In this document: in pieces, positions 36,659 to 44,776 of the stretch
How positions within the stretch are numbered: the first letter of the stretch is position 1
How the letters are laid out: each line of letters opens with the position of its first letter
Source of the DNA: Lentibacillus halodurans
GTDB lineage: Bacteria > Bacillota > Bacilli > Bacillales > Amphibacillaceae
DNA length: 64,000 nucleotides
Direction of reading: 5' to 3'
Assembly (NCBI RefSeq): GCF_900112045.1
Contig: NZ_FOJW01000007.1
Coordinates: 62,001 to 126,000, forward strand
Position numbers and translations under genes: made by a program
The notes under the pieces: generated by a model
What the model was told of the DNA's origin: nothing
Seen by the model: only the letters and a program-made list of their open reading frames with translations
Databases searched by the model: none

Positions 36659-37870
36659 ATGATGAAACAATCTATCTTTCGTAATCGAACATATATGTTA
36701 CTGTTAGTTGCAGGTATTTTTGCGATTGTTGGCTTTAGTATGTTTTTGACAACGACTTCCTGGTATATCATTAACGTACTAAATTCACCTGGTGTCTTGG
36801 GAATTGCTTTAATTACTGCAACGGTTCCACGTTTAATATTGATCACTTTTGGTGGTGTTTTGGCAGATAAGTACAAAAAAACGACCATTATGTTTGGCAC
36901 TAACTTGGTTCAGGCATTGGTTCTGTTTTGTATTTATTGGCTTGTGGCAAGTGACACCATGACATTAGCTTTATTATTTGTTACGGTAGGCGTATTTGGT
37001 ATGCTGGATGCATTTTTGGGGCCTGCCAGCTCTTCTTTGATACCAAAAGTAGTGGAAAAATCGCAACTACAACAAGCAAACGCCTATTTTCAAGGTGTTG
37101 ATCAAATATCTTTTATTATCGGCCCAATTCTTGCGGGAGTTATCATGGAAACAAGTGATATAGCGACAAGTTATTTGGCTGCAACCATGTTGGTTCTGCT
37201 ATCTGCAGTGGTCGTTTTCCCACCTTTTATTAAGGAGGGCCCAGTTGAGCGTAATGGCGATCAGAGCACGCTGGAAGACTTACGTGAAGGTATTGCTTAT
37301 ATGAAATCTTCCCGTTTTTTATTAATCGGGATTCTTGTATTGATTACGTTAAACTTTTTTGTTTTTGGTGGACTGCAAATTGCAATGCCATTGTTAGTTG
37401 ATCTTCTTGGTGGGACTCCTATTAATTTAAGTTTTATGGAGGTCAGCTTAGGAGTTGGCATGGTAATCGGTACCGTGGTTATGAGTTTTGTCAAAGTGAA
37501 GCGTAAAGGGTTCACATCGTTAATGGGGCTTGTCGCTTCATTAATTTCATTAATTATCTTTAGCCTTGCTGCAAATTTAACGATCCTGACAGCCATCTTA
37601 TTCTTAATCGGATTTTCCATTGCATTTGTGTTTGTACCTTTTTTTACAGCGGCTCAGGAAAATACTGAGAATCGAATCATGGGACGTGTGATGAGTATTA
37701 TTTTCTTGGCTATGAATGGCTTTGATCCGATTGCATATGGTGTTGTCAGTGCGCTGTCTTCAGCAGGAATGGATATCCAATTAATTTTGTTTGCCGCTGG
37801 AGTGATTGGTATGGCTATAGCTGTTGGCGTGTGGTTGAAAGGAAAGGCCTTTGTTAGAGCTTATGAATAA
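36659..37870 (+). CDS. Major facilitator superfamily exporter (drug-efflux type)
   Basis: This 403-residue permease has about twelve hydrophobic helices. The MFS loop 2-3 motif appears as GGVLADKYKKTT, and ALLFVTVGVFGMLDAFLGPASS is typical of the MFS_3/enterobactin-exporter-like group that exports drugs or small peptides. ATG 36659 follows AAGGAG by six bases; the adjacent ATG 36662 is also possible. A MerR-type regulator remnant is divergent from it, which supports a multidrug role, but the substrate is not known. It has its own terminator. Confidence 0.88.
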   Translation: MMKQSIFRNRTYMLLLVAGIFAIVGFSMFLTTTSWYIINVLNSPGVLGIALITATVPRLILITFGGVLADKYKKTTIMFGTNLVQALVLFCIYWLVASDTMTLALLFVTVGVFGMLDAFLGPASSSLIPKVVEKSQLQQANAYFQGVDQISFIIGPILAGVIMETSDIATSYLAATMLVLLSAVVVFPPFIKEGPVERNGDQSTLEDLREGIAYMKSSRFLLIGILVLITLNFFVFGGLQIAMPLLVDLLGGTPINLSFMEVSLGVGMVIGTVVMSFVKVKRKGFTSLMGLVASLISLIIFSLAANLTILTAILFLIGFSIAFVFVPFFTAAQENTENRIMGRVMSIIFLAMNGFDPIAYGVVSALSSAGMDIQLILFAAGVIGMAIAVGVWLKGKAFVRAYE

Positions 37871-37897
37871 ACATGTGAATACGGGTTATGAAAATGA

Positions 37898-37945
37898 AAA
37901 AAGCATTATGGATTGACGTTAATCACAATTCATAATGCTTTTTCA
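37898..37945 (+). terminator. Terminator of the MFS gene
   Basis: AAAAAGCATTATG (37898-37910) and CATAATGCTTTTT (37931-37943) are perfectly complementary over 13 bases. The arms end in A and T runs, so it can act in both directions. Confidence 0.85.
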
Positions 37946-38356
37946 AGAATACTTAGTTCCTTTTATCATCAATTACACCCTAAATTAATACGAAAACCTG
38001 GGGGTTCCAAAAGTATTTCCTTTATCAGCAGTCTATTTTCCAGATGCTTGACGCTAATTATTTGGAACTATTTTTGATGATAGGACAGTATTAAGTTAAC
38101 AGGGGAAGGGGTGGGTTCAACAAGACATTCGATAAAATGATCAACGTTTTTGGTTTGAAAATTCAACCATTTATTCAGGATATAATGTTAGTATGGAAAT
38201 GTGTCGTTTTGACTTAACGTAGCAAATTGATTGAATCAGCGTATATTCATGGCAAATTATCTAGTAAGGGGATTACGGTGCTCCATATTCTTATTCAATC
38301 TTTATGCATCCCCAATGAACAAAAAAGCTTATTTCCAGTCTAAATCAGTCCTTTAG
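37946..38356. other. Intergenic stretch without a recognisable gene
   Basis: This stretch of about 410 bases is AT-rich. A short frame on the plus strand near 38220-38340 (LIESAYIHGKLSSKGITVLH) resembles no family I know and has no ribosome site, so it may be a remnant. AGGAGGTGA at 38356-38364 belongs to the next gene. No convincing promoter or repeat was seen. Confidence 0.4.
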
Positions 38357-38367
38357 GAGGTGACTAA

Positions 38368-39000
38368 ATGAAAAAAGAAAAGCTAATCAAAAAATATGAT
38401 AAACAGGTAAAAATATATGAAAATCATCGTTCTAATCAAAAGCTTGCTGGATGGAGAAATAAATTGATAAAAAACGCATACGGAAAAGTCTTAGAAGTGG
38501 GCGTTGGAGCTGGTGCGAACTTTCCTTACTATAATAGGAATAATATTGAGATTACAGGCGTTGATTTTAGTTCCGAAATGATTAAGAGTGCCAAAAGAAC
38601 AGCATCGCATTTTCAAGTGAAGGCGGAATTTATACAAGCAGATATTAATGAGCTGGTTTTAGAACACAACTCTTTTGATTGCATCGTATCAACCCTTTCG
38701 CTTTGCAGTTATCCCGATCCAATTGCAGCATTAAGTAAATTTAATAATTGGTGCCATCAGGATGGGATTATATTATTAATGGAACATGGTTTGAGCTCAA
38801 ATATATTGCTTTCCTTTGCCCAAAATGTGATTGATCCACTGCATACTAAAATATCTGGATGTCATTGTAACAGAAACATCAATAAGATCATTGAAAAATC
38901 TAATCTTCAGGTAGAATATATTGAAAGTTATTGGTCGGATATCATCTATTTAATTTGGGCAAAACCCTCTAAGGAATCGTTCGATTATAATAAAGCTTAG
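38368..39000 (+). CDS. Class I SAM-dependent methyltransferase
   Basis: This 210-residue protein has the Rossmann methyltransferase core: motif I VLEVGVGAGANFPYY (about residues 45-60), motif II ITGVDFSSEMIKSA, motif III FIQADINEL and motif IV FDCIVSTLSLCSYPDP. It resembles the UbiE/phospholipid-methyltransferase type. Two Cys in SGCHCNRNI near the C-terminus occur in many small Bacillus proteins of this group. AGGAGGTGA precedes ATG closely. The gene is more AT-rich than its neighbours and has no operon partner. The substrate is unknown. Confidence 0.85.
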   Translation: MKKEKLIKKYDKQVKIYENHRSNQKLAGWRNKLIKNAYGKVLEVGVGAGANFPYYNRNNIEITGVDFSSEMIKSAKRTASHFQVKAEFIQADINELVLEHNSFDCIVSTLSLCSYPDPIAALSKFNNWCHQDGIILLMEHGLSSNILLSFAQNVIDPLHTKISGCHCNRNINKIIEKSNLQVEYIESYWSDIIYLIWAKPSKESFDYNKA

Positions 39001-39082
39001 GGTATTATAGACAAGCTTTTAAACGTGAAAAACAAAAGCGTATATAAGATTAAACTTAATTTTAAAACTACCTAAGTGCAGC

Positions 39083-39215
39083 AGAGGCCGGGATTAAACG
39101 CATTTAAATTGAATCAAACGCATGAAACCTGATTTAAAAATCTTGATTTCATGCGTATTTTATTTTCATGACTTGAATTGAAGATCCGTTATTTGTCACT
39201 TATGTCACAGCCTCC
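39083..39215. repeat. Dispersed repeat, copy D (short form, GGCTGGGACA family)
   Basis: It begins with AGAGGCCGGGATTAAA (39083-39098) and ends with TTATGTCACAGCCTC (39200-39214), again inverted ends like copies A-C. Inside is a perfect hairpin, ACGCATGAAA (39118-39127) with TTTCATGCGT (39147-39156). It may act as terminator of the methyltransferase gene. Confidence 0.6.
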
Positions 39216-39272
39216 GGAGAGACGAAGCTACTAATCGCCCGTGATAACTTTCACACAACTGTCACAGCTAGG

Positions 39273-39305
39273 TGTGATTTGCATCACATTGTGACCAGCA
39301 TCACA
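39273..39305 (+). promoter_or_regulatory. Two tandem Fnr/Crp-type boxes before hmp
   Basis: TGTGA-TTTGCA-TCACA (39273-39288) and TGTGA-CCAGCA-TCACA (39290-39305) are two perfect matches to the Fnr consensus TGTGA-N6-TCACA, one base apart. TATATA (39320-39325) is a candidate -10, and GGGTTAACCC (39326-39335) is a further perfect palindrome at the expected start site. Fnr, or another Crp-family regulator, probably controls hmp in response to oxygen or nitric oxide. Confidence 0.8.
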
Positions 39306-39375
39306 CGATTAACATGATGTATATAGGGTTAACCCTCTGTGAACACAAAACATCAACTTATCTGGAGGGATCGAA

Positions 39376-40602
39376 TTGAGTCTTGATACTGAAAAACTGA
39401 CCATTGTGAAATCGAGTGCCCCTTTTTTGAAGGAGCACAGCACGGACATTGGTAAACATTTTTATGAACGTTTGTTTGCTAAAGCCCCTGAACTCCGCCA
39501 CATATTTAACCAGACGAATCAAGAGAGAGGTTTACAGCAGGAAGCGTTGGTCTACTCTGTTTACGCGGCAGGAGAGAACATAGATCGTTTGGAAAATATT
39601 CATCAGCTTGTTGACCGAATTGCCGAAAAGCATGTATCTCTCGGTGTCCAGCCTGAGCAATACCCGATCGCCGGCGAGGCACTGATTCAGGCAATCAAGG
39701 ATGTGCTCGGTGACCAGGCTGCCGATGAGATCATCGATGCATGGCGTGCGGCTTATGACTATATTGCCAATATTTTTATTGAATTGGAACAGAAAAAGTA
39801 CGAGGAAATAGAACAGCGGAAAGGCGGCTGGCAAGGGTTTCGGAATTTTATTGTTGAAACAAAAATCCAAGAAACACCTGATATCGTTACATTTTGTCTG
39901 AAACCTGAAGACGCTCAGCCCATCGCTTCGTATAAGGCGGGGCAATATTTGACACTTAAAGCAGACATCGCAGGCGAGCCTTATACGCATATGCGTCAAT
40001 ACAGTCTGTGCGGACTGCCCGGCAAAGATAATTACAAAATAAGTGTTAAGCGGGAAAAAGGCAATGGCGATCAGCCTGATGGCATCGTTTCCAATTATTT
40101 GCATGATCAGGTAACAGAAGGGGATATCTTGTCATTCTCCGCTCCTGCAGGCGATTTTACCATTACGAGTGAAGATGAGCCGCTTGTATTGCTATCTGGC
40201 GGGATCGGATTGACTCCACTTGTTGGGATGCTGGATACGATTGCTGAAAAAACGCCCCATCGCCAGGTTACATTCATTCATGCAACGCAAAACAGCTTAA
40301 CCCATGCCATGAAAGAACATGTTCAACAGATCGCCGCCGAGCATCCGAATATCATCTCGCTTGTCTGTTATGACCGACCGAGTGAAACGGATAGGATAAA
40401 CCAAAATTATGATAAGGAAGGTTATGTTGATCTTCCATGGCTGCAGTCAATTCTGACATGCGGCAAAGAGGCGGAATTTTTCTGCTGTGGTCCGGCTCCA
40501 TTCATGAAAGCTATTGACTGTTCTCTTAAGGATTGGGGTGTCCCGGGTGAAAGTAGACATTATGAAGTGTTCAATCCGATCAGTGTTTTAAACGAAGCAT
40601 AA
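39376..40602 (+). CDS. hmp: Flavohemoglobin, nitric oxide dioxygenase
   Basis: This 408-residue cytoplasmic enzyme turns nitric oxide and oxygen into nitrate using NAD(P)H. It has an N-terminal globin domain (about 1-140, distal-side Tyr30 in HFY, proximal His86 in EKHVSLG), an FAD domain (about 150-260, MRQYSLCG) and an NAD domain (LLSGGIGLTPLVGML, then FFCCGPAPFMKAI near the end). Start TTG 39376 follows GGAGGGATC. It is a single gene with Fnr-type boxes upstream and a hairpin downstream that also reaches into the next small gene. Confidence 0.95.
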   Translation: MSLDTEKLTIVKSSAPFLKEHSTDIGKHFYERLFAKAPELRHIFNQTNQERGLQQEALVYSVYAAGENIDRLENIHQLVDRIAEKHVSLGVQPEQYPIAGEALIQAIKDVLGDQAADEIIDAWRAAYDYIANIFIELEQKKYEEIEQRKGGWQGFRNFIVETKIQETPDIVTFCLKPEDAQPIASYKAGQYLTLKADIAGEPYTHMRQYSLCGLPGKDNYKISVKREKGNGDQPDGIVSNYLHDQVTEGDILSFSAPAGDFTITSEDEPLVLLSGGIGLTPLVGMLDTIAEKTPHRQVTFIHATQNSLTHAMKEHVQQIAAEHPNIISLVCYDRPSETDRINQNYDKEGYVDLPWLQSILTCGKEAEFFCCGPAPFMKAIDCSLKDWGVPGESRHYEVFNPISVLNEA

Positions 40603-40676
40603 AACCGTGAATATAACCAAGCAGCTTCGCGAAACAGTAATCGGATTTTTGTAGCGAAATTGTTTACTGGCAATCA

Positions 40677-40731
40677 TTAAAAACCCTCCACTTGCGCAAA
40701 ATAACAGAAAAGCGCAATGGAGGTTTTTTAA
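40677..40731 (+). terminator. Long hairpin after hmp that contains the next gene's ribosome site
   Basis: TTAAAAACCCTCCA (40677-40690) pairs with TGGAGGTTTTTTAA (40718-40731) with one mismatch, and TTGCGC (40692-40697) pairs with GCGCAA (40712-40717), leaving a 14-base A-rich loop. It has the form of a terminator for hmp, yet GGAGG in its 3' arm is the Shine-Dalgarno of the ORF that starts at 40732. Confidence 0.8.
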
Positions 40732-40926
40732 ATGAACAATCATAATGATATTACAGGAGCCGACAAAGCGGCAATAAGAGAACAAAGCAGGCGATCAGGG
40801 CTTTCTTATAATGAAGCAAAAGAATTCATTGCCAAGACAACAGGCGGTCGTGGTACGAATATTTATAGTGATACCGACGTGGAAGAAGTTAAACGGAGAA
40901 ATCAGCAATCTGACAAAAATAAATAA
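40732..40926 (+). CDS. Small hydrophilic protein, possibly gamma-SASP-like
   Basis: This 64-residue charged protein contains no Cys or Trp. The C-terminal TDVEEVKRRNQQSDKNK resembles the repeat unit of gamma-type small acid-soluble spore proteins (TNAQQVRKQNQQS), while the N-terminal half (ADKAAIREQSRRSGLSYNEA) does not. If it is spore-related it should be made late in the forespore. That is an inference from a short resemblance. GGAGG is eight bases upstream but lies within a strong hairpin, so translation from long transcripts reading through hmp would be blocked. Confidence 0.65.
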   Translation: MNNHNDITGADKAAIREQSRRSGLSYNEAKEFIAKTTGGRGTNIYSDTDVEEVKRRNQQSDKNK

Positions 40927-41026
40927 CAAATTGGAATTGATTGTGCGGGGGCGGATTCAAGACTTGCGTCAGTCGTTTTGTAAAGAGCAGCTAATCAATC
41001 TCAGAACTGCTGGTTATAGTCGTTCT

Positions 41027-41069
41027 TAAAAAACGCCACGGGCATCAAAGGCCTCGTGGCGAATTTTTC
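41027..41069. terminator. Bidirectional terminator
   Basis: CGCCACG (41034-41040) pairs with CGTGGCG (41055-41061), flanked by an A run on the left and a T run on the right. It serves the small gene on one side and the minus-strand htpX on the other. Confidence 0.75.
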
Positions 41070-41122
41070 ATATTAAACAAACGATTGCGTCCCCTTATTA
41101 AAATAATGATGTCATTAAATCG

Positions 41123-42040
41123 TTAACGCTGCTCTAAACGCGCAATTCGATCATCAATAGCGGGGTGGGACGAAAAGAGCGATACCATCCCACGTTTTCC
41201 ATTAATTTTCATTGTTTGAATAGCTGAGTCGTCGGTTCGATTATTTATCTGGGCAACTCCTGTATGACGTTTTAGTGAACGCAGCGCATGTGACATTTTG
41301 TCGCGTCCAGCTAAGTCTGCTCCGCCATAATCCGCCCGGTATTCCCGATGCCGTGAATAGGCACTGACAACAAGGCTTCCAAGTATCGAGAAAAGTATCT
41401 GGAAAATAATAATCGCGGCAAAACGGACGACGGTCTGCAGTTCGGCACGTACCAGGCGTGATACAAGAATGGCTGCAATCCTTGATAAAAAGACAACAAA
41501 TGTGTTGACGATACCTTGCAACAGTGTCATGGTAACCATATCACCATTTGCTACGTGGGCGATTTCATGGGCAATGACACCTTCAATTGCATCATCATCC
41601 ATTTCATCTACTAACCCCTGTGATACGGCAACGAGTGATCGTTTTTTGGTTGGACCTGTCGCAAATGCATTTACCTCACGAGATTGATAGATGCCAACTT
41701 CCGGCATATACATCAGGCCTGCTGCACGGGACAAACGGTGGACCTTTTCCACAACAACGCGTTCATTTGCAGACAACGAACCATTCGGATCCAGTACTTT
41801 CACTTTCATCATCTTCTTGGCTACCCAGCGTGAGATCGCCAGTGAGAAAAAAGAGCCTATGAAGCCGACAAGTAAACTGAATATCATTAATGAGCCATAA
41901 TTGATGCCTTCTAATCCGTCACTTCTATTTGTAAATGAACCGCTAATGCCTGTATATGTTACAATGAAAGACCAGACGATGACGATTGTTGTTAAAACTA
42001 GAATGTTAGTCAGTAAAAAAAGAAATAGCCGTTTAGCCAT
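41123..42040 (-). CDS. htpX: HtpX membrane metalloprotease (M48)
   Basis: This 305-residue zinc protease of the cytoplasmic membrane takes part in quality control of membrane proteins. There are two N-terminal helices, then NAFATGP, the zinc motif HEIAH (His158, His162) in [14 protein letters not shown], two more hydrophobic stretches, and the distal Glu region [18 protein letters not shown]. The end [18 protein letters not shown] is family-standard. ATG 42040 follows GAGGAGG. A longer in-frame start is not supported. It is monocistronic. Confidence 0.95.
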   Translation of the reverse strand: MAKRLFLFLLTNILVLTTIVIVWSFIVTYTGISGSFTNRSDGLEGINYGSLMIFSLLVGFIGSFFSLAISRWVAKKMMKVKVLDPNGSLSANERVVVEKVHRLSRAAGLMYMPEVGIYQSREVNAFATGPTKKRSLVAVSQGLVDEMDDDAIEGVIAHEIAHVANGDMVTMTLLQGIVNTFVVFLSRIAAILVSRLVRAELQTVVRFAAIIIFQILFSILGSLVVSAYSRHREYRADYGGADLAGRDKMSHALRSLKRHTGVAQINNRTDDSAIQTMKINGKRGMVSLFSSHPAIDDRIARLEQR

Positions 42041-42222
42041 TTGTTTCCTCCTCAAAATCAAAAATATACAATACCAGTATAGCATGATTTCAAGGTAACA
42101 GGAAATATAGTATACGAGCTAGTATTTTTAAAGTATTTTCAAGCCTGCAGAGAAGAAAAATGAATCTTGTCCTGATACCATATTAAAATATAGTGCTTGT
42201 TAGAAACTAGGTGAATAGATTT

Positions 42223-43134
42223 ATGGTTAAAATTTATAGTCTTTTGTTATTGGTCATGCTCATGTGGGGGCTCAATGTATCGGCGATCAAAGTACTGGTG
42301 GATGCGATCGATCCGATGCTATTAACGGCGTTTCGTGTGATGACAGCAGGGGTTGCGGTTTTAGTGATTTGCGCTTTGATGGGGATATTCAGGCTCCCTT
42401 ATAAACATGAGTGGCTTGTCATTTTTTACATAGCCATTTTTAATGTCATTTTGCATCATTCGTTTGTTGCAGTTGGCCTGGAAGGGACGACAGGTATTAA
42501 TGGATCGTTAATTTTAGGAATGAATCCGCTTATCACTGTTATGATGGCATTTGTCATTTTGCGACAACGCATGACGTGGCTGAGGGTCATTGGATTTATT
42601 TTAGGATTTGTTGGAGTGGTTGTCACGACATTGACTGGAACCGGTGAGCTGACAGGTGTTTCAATGGGTGATCTCATTGTATTCTTAGGGGTTGCTGTAC
42701 AGGGGTTCAGTTTTGTATTGATCAGTAAACTGAAACCGACATTTGATCCAAGGCTGGCAACCGGTTATATGCTTATACTTGGGTCGGTATTTATCTTTTT
42801 GCTGAGCCAGACGTTTGGCTCGGGGATCAGTGAAATCACTCGCTTGATTGATTGGCAGCTCGGCTTTGTCTTTTTGTTCAGTGCTGTGCTGGCAACCGCG
42901 TTTGGTCATATGACTTATAATTACGCTATTAAAAAGGTAGGACCGGCTGAATCGGCTATTTTTATCAATTTGAATACCCTGTTTGCCGTCATCGGATCCT
43001 CAATATTTTTAAATGAAACCATTACGTTGAACCATGCCATTGGTTTTATCCTGATATTGTGCGGCGTGTTTATTGGAACTGGTGCTTTGGAACATATCAT
43101 TTGGAAGCGAAAGGAGAAACGTCATACAGGATGA
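42223..43134 (+). CDS. EamA/DMT-family transporter
   Basis: This 303-residue permease of the drug/metabolite superfamily has ten hydrophobic helices in two EamA halves. The first starts MWGLNVSAIKVLVDAIDPML, and the second contains ATAFGHMTYNYAIKKVGPAESA and FLNETITLNHAIGFILILCG. Members export amino acids or metabolites, but the cargo here is unknown. ATG 42223 follows AGGTGA by eight bases. It stands alone between htpX and the phosphatase. The C-terminus is basic. Confidence 0.88.
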   Translation: MVKIYSLLLLVMLMWGLNVSAIKVLVDAIDPMLLTAFRVMTAGVAVLVICALMGIFRLPYKHEWLVIFYIAIFNVILHHSFVAVGLEGTTGINGSLILGMNPLITVMMAFVILRQRMTWLRVIGFILGFVGVVVTTLTGTGELTGVSMGDLIVFLGVAVQGFSFVLISKLKPTFDPRLATGYMLILGSVFIFLLSQTFGSGISEITRLIDWQLGFVFLFSAVLATAFGHMTYNYAIKKVGPAESAIFINLNTLFAVIGSSIFLNETITLNHAIGFILILCGVFIGTGALEHIIWKRKEKRHTG

Positions 43135-43266
43135 CTGTATGTCTTTCGAGGACAACTGAATTTAAATATGCGACCAGTGCTCAAATATGTAGAGATGAAC
43201 CTGTTTGCCAGTGAGAGTCTAATCAATACACATGAAAAAAGTCATGGTTCCATCGTCTGCTGAAAT

Positions 43267-43309
43267 TTTACTGGATCTTTACTTGCTTTTAAATCTAGTA
43301 AAATAATAT
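43267..43309 (+). promoter_or_regulatory. PhoP (Pho) box and promoter of the alkaline phosphatase
   Basis: TTTACT (43267-43272), TTTACT (43278-43283) and TTAAAT (43289-43294) are spaced by exactly five bases, an 11-base period like the TT(A/T/C)ACA-N5 repeats bound by PhoP in B. subtilis. TAATAT (43304-43309) is a likely -10. The gene would be induced by phosphate starvation. Confidence 0.7.
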
Positions 43310-43350
43310 TCTGTTATGCTTGTACCAGAAAATCCAAAGGAGGGATTAGA

Positions 43351-44712
43351 TTGTTCAGAAAGCTCGTATGGGGTGTTCTGTGTATTGGTATTGTATTTGC
43401 TGGTTTGGGTATAGCAGTGGCAGATGCTTCCAAGCATAACAAGGGAGATAAAGGAAATAGTGTTGGCATGGGAAGTGGCAGCAGTCATAAAAAGGTGGAA
43501 AACGTGATTTATATGATACCGGATGGGTTCAGTTCCAACTATGCTGCCAACTACCGGGCATACAAAGGGGAAGAGGCTATTTGGGATCAACATTTGAAGG
43601 GCATGTTTACGACTCACGCAGCTGGCTCTGACATAACCGACTCTGCAGCTGCCGGTACTGCAATGGCAACCGGATACAAAACGAACAATGGTGTTATTGG
43701 CCTTGACCCTAAAGGCAATGAACTGAAAACAATTCTTGAAGCCTCCGAAGAAGAAGGAAGAGCATCCGGGCTGGTTGCGACATCTACAATCACCCATGCA
43801 ACACCGGCTTCATTTGCTGCACATGTGAATGATCGCAATAATGAAACTGAGATTGCCAGGCAACTTGTGGAGAGCGAAGTGGATGTTTTGCTGGGAGGCG
43901 GAAAAAATAACTTCCTGCCAAAATCTGAAAATGGTAATCAGGAAGAAGCTAATCTTATTGAACAGGCTAAAGAGCAAGGACTTAGATTTGTGGAGAATCG
44001 TGAGCAATTGATCGACGAAACAGATGTTAACGTTGAAGATGAGGAAGGATTGCTGGGATTGTTTGCTGATGAAGCCCTTTCACCTGAGCTGCATCGCGTC
44101 AATACTGAAGAACCAAGCCTGGCTGAGATGACCGAATCGGCTATTGATGTTTTAGAAGAGGATAAGGATGGTTTCTTCCTCGTTGTAGAGGGCAGTCAGA
44201 TTGATTGGGCAGGACATGACAATGATGCTGCATGGGCTATGTCAGATGTGGCCGCTTTTGAAGCAGCTGTTGAGGAAGCCATTAATTTTGCAAATAAAGA
44301 TGGAAAGACTTTGGTTGTTGTTGCGGGTGACCATGATACAGGCGGCATGACAACAGGAGCAAACGGATCAATGGAATTAAATGCGGACATCCTGCAAAAT
44401 GTAACGACTACCGGTGAATACATGGCATCTGAGCTGAATGATGACCGATCGAATGTCAGAAATGTGGTTCAATCATATGCCAATATTGAATTAACGGAAG
44501 GGGAAGTTCAAACCATTCGGGAGTCAGATGATGCTGCATCAGCGATTAATACTATTGTAAGTGACAGGGCATCGGTCGGCTGGACAAGTACCAATCACAC
44601 AGGTGCAGATATCCCGGTTTATGCATATGGTCCGCAAGCGAATCAATTTACCGGATTCCATAATAATACTGAACTTCCTAAAATCATAGCAGATACCATG
44701 AAACTGAAATAG
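43351..44712 (+). CDS. Secreted alkaline phosphatase
   Basis: This 453-residue exported metal-dependent phosphomonoesterase releases phosphate from organic esters. The signal peptide covers residues 1-26 (cut near AVADA-S). The metal Asp58 is in IPDGF, nucleophile Ser98 in TDSAAAGTAMATGYKT, and the metal sites are in EGSQIDWAGHDND and VAGDHDTGG. TNHTGADIPVYAYG at the end is standard. TTG 43351 follows AAAGGAGGG. The Pho box upstream agrees with the function. The many acidic residues fit a salt-tolerant secreted enzyme. Confidence 0.95.
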   Translation: MFRKLVWGVLCIGIVFAGLGIAVADASKHNKGDKGNSVGMGSGSSHKKVENVIYMIPDGFSSNYAANYRAYKGEEAIWDQHLKGMFTTHAAGSDITDSAAAGTAMATGYKTNNGVIGLDPKGNELKTILEASEEEGRASGLVATSTITHATPASFAAHVNDRNNETEIARQLVESEVDVLLGGGKNNFLPKSENGNQEEANLIEQAKEQGLRFVENREQLIDETDVNVEDEEGLLGLFADEALSPELHRVNTEEPSLAEMTESAIDVLEEDKDGFFLVVEGSQIDWAGHDNDAAWAMSDVAAFEAAVEEAINFANKDGKTLVVVAGDHDTGGMTTGANGSMELNADILQNVTTTGEYMASELNDDRSNVRNVVQSYANIELTEGEVQTIRESDDAASAINTIVSDRASVGWTSTNHTGADIPVYAYGPQANQFTGFHNNTELPKIIADTMKLK

Positions 44713-44735
44713 GCCTGTACAAGCAAAGGATGCTG

Positions 44736-44776
44736 AAAGGGACAGGGGGAATGGATGTCAGCCCCTGTCCTTTTAC
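44736..44776. terminator. Bidirectional terminator
   Basis: GGACAGGGG (44740-44748) and CCCCTGTCC (44762-44770) are perfectly complementary and flanked by AAAG and TTTT. It lies between the convergent phosphatase and yojO genes and just overlaps the yojO stop. Confidence 0.85.

Noticed and set aside
39311-39335. NsrR site at hmp
   Set aside because: ATGATGTATAT matches only one half of the NsrR consensus. The second half is absent, so I did not call it.
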